A DNA stretch of 11,308 bases from Rickettsiales bacterium (lineage in GTDB: Bacteria; Pseudomonadota; Alphaproteobacteria; Rs-D84). The notes below the pieces were generated by a model that worked only from the letters and a program-made list of their open reading frames with translations, did not search any database and was not told the DNA's origin. A program made the position numbers and the translations under genes. Shown piece after piece: positions 5,730 through 11,308 of the stretch (position 1 is the stretch's first letter; each line of letters starts with the position of its first letter). The DNA lies in the NCBI GenBank assembly GCA_031259745.1, contig JAIRLB010000074.1, positions 1-11,308 on the forward strand. The letters are read 5' to 3'.

Positions 5730-6659
5730 ATGCCAAGCATTTCAATCATCATTCCAAATCGCAATTATGCAAAATTCCTGCCGGACTGTCTGGAATCCGT
5801 CCGGATGCAGACTATTCAAGACTGGGAATGCATCGTGATAGACGATGCCAGCACCGACAATTCGTGCGAGGTAATCGGGAAATTCTGCAGCCTGGACAAG
5901 CGATTCCGCCTTATAAGGCACAAGGAATGCCTGGGAATTTCCGCTTCGCGCAATACAGGGCTGGGCGCCGCCTTGGGCGATTACATATCGTTTCTGGACA
6001 GCGATGACAGTTTTGTTGAAACGGGATTGGAAATACTGCTGAATCTGGCGCTGTCAACCGATGCGGATATGGTCGGCGCCCAGACCACGATCGTGCCGGA
6101 TAATTTCAAATTCATCCCCATGCGCAGCCCCGCGATCACGCCCATGCCTTTTGCATGGCAATCCAAGGCCAATATTTATCTGTCTTGGGACAAATCGTTC
6201 AATTGGTGCTGGATATGGCGAAGAATTTATAAGCGCGACCTGATAGGCTCGACGCGCTTTGTCGCAGAACTTAGAACGCTCGGCGATGATTTGTGCTTTA
6301 TGCTGGATATCTGCCACAAAGCGTCGCGCATTGTTGAAACCCCGCTGATATCCACTTATCATCGAGTGCACGCCGCCAGCGTGACCAAAGTTTGGTTTTC
6401 GGAACGCAATTTTTCATTTTTTCCAAAAATGTTCAGGCATATACGCGAAAATCTGCTGGATGAGTACGATCGTGATTTCTGGACTTTTTATTTCAACGAC
6501 ACTTTCAGGTACATGATCGGCGAAACGATTTTCAAACCTTCGCGCCTTCGGGTTTTGCAAGCCGAAGCGCGGTCGGCGCTGCGCGAATCCGTGCGTCTGA
6601 TTCCGAAAAAGTATCTGAATTTTAAAAACCGAGTTTTCGCATGGTTCCTGCAATGGTGA
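5730..6659 (+). CDS. Family 2 glycosyltransferase (GT-A fold)
   Basis: A 309-residue inverting-type GT2 enzyme that would transfer a sugar from a nucleotide-sugar onto a glycan or lipid-linked acceptor at the cytoplasmic face. Seen are the N-terminal strand ISIIIPNRNYAKFLPDCLESV, the nucleotide-binding IDDAS (37-41), ISASRNTGLGAALGDYISFLDSDD (about 70-93) containing the metal-binding DxD at D90/D92, GDD (185-187) at the usual catalytic-acid position, and a final YHRVHAASVT segment (210-219). No transmembrane helices are evident, which argues for a soluble or peripheral enzyme. The sugar donor cannot be predicted. The ribosome site is weak, suggesting coupling to the preceding gene. It overlaps the GT8 gene at its 3' end. 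Confidence 0.92.
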   Translation: MPSISIIIPNRNYAKFLPDCLESVRMQTIQDWECIVIDDASTDNSCEVIGKFCSLDKRFRLIRHKECLGISASRNTGLGAALGDYISFLDSDDSFVETGLEILLNLALSTDADMVGAQTTIVPDNFKFIPMRSPAITPMPFAWQSKANIYLSWDKSFNWCWIWRRIYKRDLIGSTRFVAELRTLGDDLCFMLDICHKASRIVETPLISTYHRVHAASVTKVWFSERNFSFFPKMFRHIRENLLDEYDRDFWTFYFNDTFRYMIGETIFKPSRLRVLQAEARSALRESVRLIPKKYLNFKNRVFAWFLQW

Positions 6660-7519
6660 ATCTTTTGTATTCTTTTGACACGAAATTCTGCAAGCTGGCG
6701 ACGGCGTCCATATATTCGGCGCTGAAAAGCAAGAATCCAAACACGGTTTACAAGATTCATTGCATGGTTGCCCCGCGCACCCGCGGCCGAATGAAAATAG
6801 CGCGATTGGTTCGGGCAGCCGGCTGCAAGCTGGCATGGCGCGAAATCCGCGCGCGCGAAAACCCGTACCGCGCGATTGATTTTACCAGATGGAGCCCCGT
6901 TATATTCTATCGCCTGTTCGCGCATAAAATTTTCCCAAAGGTGGGGCGGATGATTTATTTGGATTCGGACACGGTAGTATTGGAAGACCTGGGAAATCTG
7001 TACGAAACCGACTTGGGGGATCACGCGATCGGCGGGGTTCCGGATTATGGCGCAATATTGGAGGCCGACAAGCATATTTGCAAATTATTGGAATCCGAAA
7101 TTCACGGTGGGCTTTACGTGAATTCAGGAGTTTTGCTGATGGACTTTGCAAAAATGCCGGACATGCTGTCCGCCGAGTGCGAATTGGTTTATCCCGATCA
7201 GGATTTGATCAATGTCGCTTTGGACGGAAAAATATTCAAGCTGCCGATGCGATATAATTTTATTCCTGAAAAAAACCTTCCAAATTCAGAGGAAACCGGC
7301 AAGCCCGCGATTTATCATTACTATTCTATAAAGCCCTATTATTCGAGAAATTCTAAATCATACGTGTTTTTCGAACAGTTGGTTGAAGAACTGGGGATGA
7401 GGCCGCGCGACTTTATCCGGCACGAGCAGAAATATTCAAGCAAAAAAACCAACGCACGCTTTGTCAGCATGCGCGGAAATAAATTAAAATTGTTCGGCAT
7501 TACAATCATGCGGGGATGA
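6653..7519 (+). CDS. Family 8 glycosyltransferase
   Basis: A 288-residue GT8 enzyme; the family includes LPS galactosyl- and glucosyltransferases and glycogenins, all retaining. Family landmarks are VNLLYSFD at the start, FYRLFAHKIFP, the metal-binding LDSDT (103-107), GGLYVNSGVLLMD (about 152-164), YPDQDLIN (180-187), and YHYYSIKPY (221-229) in place of the usual HFxGxxKPW. I chose 6653, which overlaps the GT2 stop as ATGGTGA. The in-frame ATG at 6641 is also possible and would add four residues; neither has a clear ribosome site. The last 30 residues are basic and could contact membrane or acceptor. Confidence 0.92.
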   Translation: MVNLLYSFDTKFCKLATASIYSALKSKNPNTVYKIHCMVAPRTRGRMKIARLVRAAGCKLAWREIRARENPYRAIDFTRWSPVIFYRLFAHKIFPKVGRMIYLDSDTVVLEDLGNLYETDLGDHAIGGVPDYGAILEADKHICKLLESEIHGGLYVNSGVLLMDFAKMPDMLSAECELVYPDQDLINVALDGKIFKLPMRYNFIPEKNLPNSEETGKPAIYHYYSIKPYYSRNSKSYVFFEQLVEELGMRPRDFIRHEQKYSSKKTNARFVSMRGNKLKLFGITIMRG

Positions 7520-8304
7520 ACATTATGGGAAAGACCTTGCAATTTCATAATCTGATAAAAAACAATTTGGATATCCTGATTCGACTTTCCAACGCCGCGC
7601 CATTGTATATTTGCAAAAAGATTCATCTGAATTCACGCGGCGACATATGGGTTTTGCCCAATGGGATAAAACTTTATGTCCCGCTGTATCCGTGGGATTA
7701 CATCCAGGAAATAATTGTTGATTCCGACAATTTTTTCGAAATCGACATTTTGCGGAAATGCGCGGCATATATTCCTGAAAATGCCGTTGTCCTGGATGTC
7801 GGGGCAAATATCGGAAACCACAGCATTTACTGGGCCGCAATGTGCGGGGCAAGAAAAATCCACGCTTTCGAGCCGCTGCCGGCCAGCTATGACTATCTGC
7901 TGAAAAATATAGAAATCAACGGCCTGGGGGATGTAATAACGCCCCATAAATTCGCATTGGGGAACAAGCGGGGCCAAGGGCGGATACAAAAGAATTACGG
8001 CAACAATATCGGCATGGCCAGCATTATGGAAAATGCAAGACAAAGCGGATCAGAAGTTCGGATTGAAAGATTTGACGACCTGGATATTTCCGCAGAAAAA
8101 GTAGATTTTGTGAAAATTGACGTGGAAGGATTCGAGCTAAAAACCCTTGCGGGCATGCGCATGATGATAGCGCGGTTTCATCCGGCGGTTTTGATAGAAA
8201 CTTTTGCCGAAAGTTATGCGGCTGTTTCGGATTTCTTCGCAAAGCTGGGATACGGACAAAAAGATAAATTCGCAGACGGAAATTACCTATTTGTCGCGGA
8301 TTAA
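7516..8304 (+). CDS. FkbM-family methyltransferase
   Basis: A 262-residue SAM-dependent methyltransferase of the FkbM type, which commonly O-methylates sugars in surface glycans or hydroxyls in natural products. SAM-binding motif I is VVLDVGANIGNHS (91-103), the acidic end of strand 2 is FEP (118-120), and the hallmark KIDVEGFE lies at 200-207. The N-terminal 80 residues are the usual lead-in with NGIKLYVPL. The start overlaps the GT8 stop as ATGA; an ATG three codons later (7525) is an alternative. Position behind two glycosyltransferases points to methylation of the glycan they build. Its stop codon overlaps that of prfB on the other strand. Confidence 0.92.
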   Translation: MNIMGKTLQFHNLIKNNLDILIRLSNAAPLYICKKIHLNSRGDIWVLPNGIKLYVPLYPWDYIQEIIVDSDNFFEIDILRKCAAYIPENAVVLDVGANIGNHSIYWAAMCGARKIHAFEPLPASYDYLLKNIEINGLGDVITPHKFALGNKRGQGRIQKNYGNNIGMASIMENARQSGSEVRIERFDDLDISAEKVDFVKIDVEGFELKTLAGMRMMIARFHPAVLIETFAESYAAVSDFFAKLGYGQKDKFADGNYLFVAD

Positions 8305-9378
8305 GAATTCGAATCCGCCAGCATCGCCAGCATAAAATCATCCAAATCGCCGTCCAGAACGGCGTCTGAATCCGTATTTTCAACACCCGTGCGGATATCT
8401 TTGACCAGCTGGTACGGATACAGGATATAGTTTCTGATCTGGCTGCCCCATTCGATTTTCTTTTGGGCGGCATTTGCGGCGTTTTCGGCGGCGGCGCGCT
8501 TTTGCATTTCCAATTCATACAGGCGCGAGCGCAGCATTTTCATCGCCATTTCGCGGTTTTGAAGCTGAGAGCGCTCGTTCTGGCAGGTAGCCACCGTGTT
8601 CGTCGGCAAATGGGTGATGCGCACCGCGCTGTCGGTCTTGTTGACGTGCTGGCCGCCGGCGCCGCTGGATCGATAGGTGTCGATGCGCAGGTCTTTGTCA
8701 TTGATTTCGATTTCAATGTCATCGTCGATATCCGGCCATACGTCCACGGACGCGAAGCTGGTCTGGCGCTTGCCATTTGCGTTGAAAGGCGAAATTCGTA
8801 TCAGGCGGTGAACGCCGACTTCGTTTTTTAGCCAGCCATAGGCGCGGGCGCCGCTGATGCGGAACGTAACATTCTTGATTCCTGCGGTGTCACCTTCGCG
8901 TTCTTCGATGACTTCGATTGCAAAGCCGTGGCGCTCGGCCCAGCGCTGATACATTCGCGACATCATCATGGCCCAGTCTTGGGCCTCGGTTCCGCCGGCG
9001 CCGGCCTGGATAAATAAAAAGGCGCCGTTGTTGTCGGCCGGCTCGTTAAACAGAGTAATGAATTTTGCCTTGCGGGATTTCCCGGCCAGTTCCGCGATGG
9101 CCGCAATGATTTCGGTATCCTCGGGTTCCATTTCAAACAATTCAGCCAAATTTTTGTATTCTGATTCCAAAGACAAGAATTCGTTCAGCGTTTTTTCCAG
9201 ACAGGCTTTTTTTTGCAGCAAAGCGCGCGCATTGTCAGGATTGTCCCATAAATCGGGGGCATTCGCGCCGCCGTTTAATGCATTTATTTCCGATTGAAGC
9301 TTTCCGGGGTCAAAGAAACCCCCTGACGGCCGACAGGTCGTCCGATATTTGCTCTAAAAATTCATAAGCCGTTGCCAT
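8301..9378 (-). CDS. prfB: Peptide chain release factor 2, with programmed +1 frameshift
   Basis: RF2 ends translation at UGA and UAA. The start ATG at 9378 opens a 22-codon first frame ending ...VRGFL at TGA (9312-9310). The site reads AGGGGG TTT CTT TGA C, with the internal SD-like AGGGGG and slippery CTT followed by TGA-C, the standard autoregulatory signal of bacterial prfB. After skipping base 9312 the second frame (9311-8301) continues DPGKLQSEINAL and ends after 336 residues, for a total of 358, close to E. coli RF2. The stop-recognition motif SPF (in IRISPFNANG) and the catalytic GGQ (in SSGAGGQHVNK) are intact. The first ATG lacks a ribosome site. Confidence 0.95.
9310..9323 (-). promoter_or_regulatory. 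Programmed +1 frameshift site of prfB
   Basis: On the minus strand the site reads TTTCTTTGAC, preceded by AGGGGG. When RF2 is scarce the ribosome pauses at TGA and slips forward one base on CTT, producing full-length RF2. When RF2 is plentiful the ribosome stops after 22 residues. Confidence 0.93.
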
Positions 9379-9385
9379 GGCGGTT

Positions 9386-9413
9386 ATTTTATCAAGTTAT
9401 TTCTGGAAATCAA
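9386..9413 (-). promoter_or_regulatory. Candidate prfB promoter, predicting a near-leaderless mRNA
   Basis: TTGATT (9413-9408) and TAAAAT (9391-9386) are separated by 16 nt on the minus strand. The predicted start would fall within a few bases of the prfB ATG at 9378. This agrees with the missing ribosome site (the bases before ATG read aaaataaccgcc). Confidence 0.35.
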
Positions 9414-9458
9414 ATAATTTCTGATTTTCATTTATAATCTTTGTCATATTGTGCGCCT

Positions 9459-9519
9459 AACTTATCCCTTTACAAATGAATGTTTGCCTTTTATTCCCGA
9501 TTATGATAAACTTATCCCT
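9459..9519. repeat. Direct repeat AACTTATCCCT in the divergent prfB/9537 region
   Basis: The 11-mer aacttatccct occurs at 9459-9469 and again at 9509-9519, 50 nt apart, or nearly five helix turns. The second copy lies directly before the ribosome site of the 9537 gene. A pair of operator sites is possible. I could not place a convincing plus-strand promoter; a weak candidate is TTTACA (9469) with TATTCC (9492). Confidence 0.35.
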
Positions 9520-9536
9520 GAATGAGAGAGGGTTTT

Positions 9537-10787
9537 ATGAAAAAGATTTTTATTCTTAATTTTTTGTTCTTTGTTCTTTTCGCCGCGGGCGGCCCGGCGC
9601 ATGCCGTGTCCGCCGGCACCGTCGGCGTATCCGATGCCGCGCGCGTGCTTTCCGGCACTTATGCCGCATCCGGCGAAACGCGCGGCAGTCAGGCCACCGC
9701 CAATGCTTATAGAACCAATCAGAAAAATACTTATTTCTTGGTGACGCAGCCCGATGTGGACACCGCCTGCCGTCAGAAAATATACAGCTGTCTGTCGGAA
9801 TACTGCGGCGATGTTACCGTTGTGCCCGGTCAGAATCCCGGCGGGCGCTGCGCATATGCCACTGAAAGCGAGTTGTATAATTACGCATTGCTTTGCCTGC
9901 AAAAAGATACTTCCATTCTGCTGCCCCAGTACGGCGCCAATACCAGAAACAACACCGGCGGCATGAACACGGCCGCGCGCCTGTGCCCGTCTTATGTTCA
10001 ACAGGAATTGATGTCCTATCTGTCCATGGCGAATATGGCCGCGCAGCTGAACAAATCCCGGTCTGGCCAATGCGTCCAGCGCCGCCAGGAGTTAGAGGCC
10101 GCGACTTCCTGTCATTCAATCGCGTTGTCTTACGGCAATGAAACATCCAGCATGCTGACCTCTATGCTGACGGATTATTGCGGCGCCGGCGTGCCGGGCG
10201 GTTCTTCCGAAATGGTGACCAGATTTTCAAATGCCGGCAATGTCGGCGCAAATATATGGGGATGGGCGGAAAAAATCGTTAACTTGGACTTGAACAAAAA
10301 GGGCGCGGAATGGCAGGCGGCGGTTGATTCCGTGCTGGCCGGCTATACGAACCGCATGAATATCGCCTGCGGCGATAATGTCCAAATAAATACGGTTTCC
10401 TATGGCTCTGGCAACAGCGGGCAGCCCACGTCGTTGCAGACCGCCGCCGCATTGGCGGTCGGAATGGCGTTCCCCGGCGCGCCGAGAGAAGTTCAAAATC
10501 CATACGAAAATCATGGCATATATCAGGAAGTGCAAAGCATGTCCGACGTATACGATGCCGCGACGGCCAAGCAGGTCGTCCAGGCAGGCCTGACCAATGC
10601 CGCGACGACTCAGAACGCTTTCCTGACCAGCGCCCAGATGGACAGCATGCAGACGGCGTACAAGCTGGGCACCAAGGTATTTATCCTGCGCGACAGCGCG
10701 CGGTGCTATATTGTTCCGGTTGCGGAATTGGACAGCAACCAAAGATCGGTGATCGCCCAGGTGTTCGGCAGCTGCGTCAGTCAGTAA
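9537..10787 (+). CDS. Exported Cys-containing protein of unknown function
   Basis: A 416-residue protein with a classical signal peptide, MKKIFILNFLFFVLFAAGG, cleaved after PAHA near residue 22. The mature part is Ala, Ser, Asn and Gln rich with about a dozen cysteines. Most lie in the N-terminal half (TACRQ, SCLSEYCGD, GGRCAY, LLCLQ, RLCPS, GQCVQ, TSCHS, DYCGAG), which suggests several disulfide-linked helices. The C-terminal half has ANIWGWAEKIV, an Ala-rich AAALAVGMAF stretch too short to be a sure membrane segment, and a final RCYIVPVAE...VFGSCVSQ. I do not recognise the family. The start at 9537 follows GAGAGAGGG; an ATG five codons earlier lacks this. No terminator is clear after it. 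Confidence 0.8.
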   Translation: MKKIFILNFLFFVLFAAGGPAHAVSAGTVGVSDAARVLSGTYAASGETRGSQATANAYRTNQKNTYFLVTQPDVDTACRQKIYSCLSEYCGDVTVVPGQNPGGRCAYATESELYNYALLCLQKDTSILLPQYGANTRNNTGGMNTAARLCPSYVQQELMSYLSMANMAAQLNKSRSGQCVQRRQELEAATSCHSIALSYGNETSSMLTSMLTDYCGAGVPGGSSEMVTRFSNAGNVGANIWGWAEKIVNLDLNKKGAEWQAAVDSVLAGYTNRMNIACGDNVQINTVSYGSGNSGQPTSLQTAAALAVGMAFPGAPREVQNPYENHGIYQEVQSMSDVYDAATAKQVVQAGLTNAATTQNAFLTSAQMDSMQTAYKLGTKVFILRDSARCYIVPVAELDSNQRSVIAQVFGSCVSQ

Positions 10788-10876
10788 ATTCTGTTTTTTG
10801 TTCCTGTTGCATAGGAATTCTGCAAGTCAGTCAATCCGTAACACAATTTAAGGTTTGTGATTGCTATATGCTCGCT

Positions 10877-10903
10877 ATGCCCATGAAGACGGGCATCCCC
10901 TGC
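10877..10903. repeat. Inverted, diverged copy of the hairpin repeat
   Basis: Read on the minus strand it is gcagggga followed by tgcccgtcttcatgggcat, aligning without gaps to 1452-1478. Of six differences, four form two compensated base pairs in the stem (T-A to G-C, C-G to T-A), one turns a G-C pair to G-T, and one is in the loop. It lies 90 nt after the 9537 gene. Confidence 0.65.
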
Positions 10904-10934
10904 ATTATCCGATTGTTAAAGATTTAGCATTGGC

Positions 10935-10954
10935 ATTCCCGCCTGCGCGGGAAT
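10935..10954. repeat. RAGGNP-type hairpin repeat, copy 3
   Basis: An exact copy of the 20-nt core seen at 1459 and 2282, again followed by gacg. It lies between two genes that point at each other (9537 on plus, 11098 on minus), where such repeats can act as bidirectional transcript ends. The rest of 10788-11097 shows only AT-rich sequence. Confidence 0.85.
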
Positions 10955-11065
10955 GACGATAGGTGTAGGGGGCGTGAATGACGAGTTTTATGATGAAGAT
11001 AAAAAATATTTTACTTTTTCATCCCTTATTGATAAAAAAGCGTTCACAAATTTTACATGGGCTAT

Positions 11066-11099
11066 TCGCGAATAACTCGCGATAATTTAATTTATTATC
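11066..11099 (-). terminator. Possible hairpin terminator region of the edge gene
   Basis: Two hairpins sit at the 3' end of the minus-strand gene: gataat/attatc (11081-11099, overlapping the stop) and tcgcga/tcgcga with loop ataac (11066-11082). They overlap by two bases, so only one forms fully. Neither has a proper T tract, so this is weak. Confidence 0.2.
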
Positions 11100-11308
11100 A
11101 TTTTATCGTATGATAAGTATTGCCCGAATAGTTTACGTTTATTGCGCCAGACGTGCCGCCTGATGTCAAATTAGCATAACATATTCCGCCAGATGTTCTT
11201 ATCGCCAGTGCCGGCGATGTACGTTTTGACGCATACAATGGTATTGTTAAGCTGTTTGTCCGCAGCTTCGTAATTCCAGCGGTACACAATAATTCGCATG
11301 TTCCGGCA
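11098..11308 (-). CDS. C-terminal part of a Cys-rich, probably surface protein (runs off window)
   Basis: The frame is open from the window edge to the TGA at 11098-11100, giving the last 69 residues or so of a longer protein. It reads AGTCELLCTAGITKLRTNS, then IPLYASKRTSPALAIRTSGGICYANLTSGG, and ends INVNYSGNTYHTIK. It is rich in Thr, Ser, Gly and Asn, with three cysteines including CELLC. From memory this matches a recurring C-terminal module of secreted proteins in gut alphaproteobacteria, usually after many Cys-rich repeats. This is unverified, and the start and full length are outside the window. A TTG at 11289 is a chance in-frame start and should not be taken as the N-terminus. Confidence 0.6.
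   Translation of the reverse strand, partial: AGTCELLCTAGITKLRTNSLTIPLYASKRTSPALAIRTSGGICYANLTSGGTSGAINVNYSGNTYHTIK

Noticed and set aside
6488..7075. A 195-residue minus-strand open frame
   Set aside because: It is antisense to the clearly recognised GT2 and GT8 genes.
10703..10927. A 74-residue plus-strand open frame
   Set aside because: It overlaps the end of the exported-protein gene in another frame and then translates a hairpin repeat (MKTGIPC).

Overview
The window looks like a piece of a Gram-negative, probably alphaproteobacterial chromosome, from a gut- or host-associated uncultured lineage. This is an inference. It rests on a lipoprotein signal, Sec-type signal peptides, short proteobacterial hairpin repeats that translate as 'RAGGNP', a prfB with programmed frameshift, and Cys/Gly/Thr/Tyr-rich secreted proteins that I associate from memory with gut alphaproteobacteria of the RF32/'Enterousia' type. 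TGA is used as an ordinary stop, so the genetic code appears standard.

Layout. Positions 1-405 hold a hairpin repeat and a large imperfect inverted repeat built from degenerate 7-mers, followed by rubrerythrin (406-1029, +) and its terminator. Positions 1105-1575 are mostly non-coding, with a possible decayed gene and a hairpin repeat. A minus-strand block follows: a class III (self-inhibited) Fic AMP-transferase (1576-2184), a gap with a hairpin repeat and tandem 20-mers, a pyridoxamine-phosphate-oxidase-fold flavoprotein (2471-2896), a small lipoprotein (2889-3362), and tRNA-Arg(CCG) (3394-3470) with its own promoter. The tRNA, lipoprotein and flavoprotein may share a transcript.

The most interesting part is 3677-8304 (+). 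A good promoter starts a roughly 190-nt leader that can fold into nested helices. It ends in an intrinsic terminator just before a strong Shine-Dalgarno, and an anti-SD sequence flanks that terminator. Five tightly packed genes follow: an exported protein with an HEAKH (HExxH) motif, a small Cys-rich exported protein, a GT2 glycosyltransferase, a GT8 glycosyltransferase and an FkbM methyltransferase. The gaps are 3 and 6 nt, then two overlaps, so this reads as one transcription unit. I infer that the last three genes build and methylate a short glycan, perhaps on a surface structure or on the exported proteins beside them. The whole could be an RNA-regulated envelope-modification operon.

After that, prfB (release factor 2, minus strand, 8301-9378) has the classic +1 programmed frameshift and overlaps the FkbM gene tail to tail. 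A divergent intergenic region leads to a 416-residue exported Cys-containing protein of unknown function (9537-10787, +). The final 520 bases hold two more hairpin repeats and the 3' end of a minus-strand gene for another Cys-rich, probably surface protein that runs off the window.
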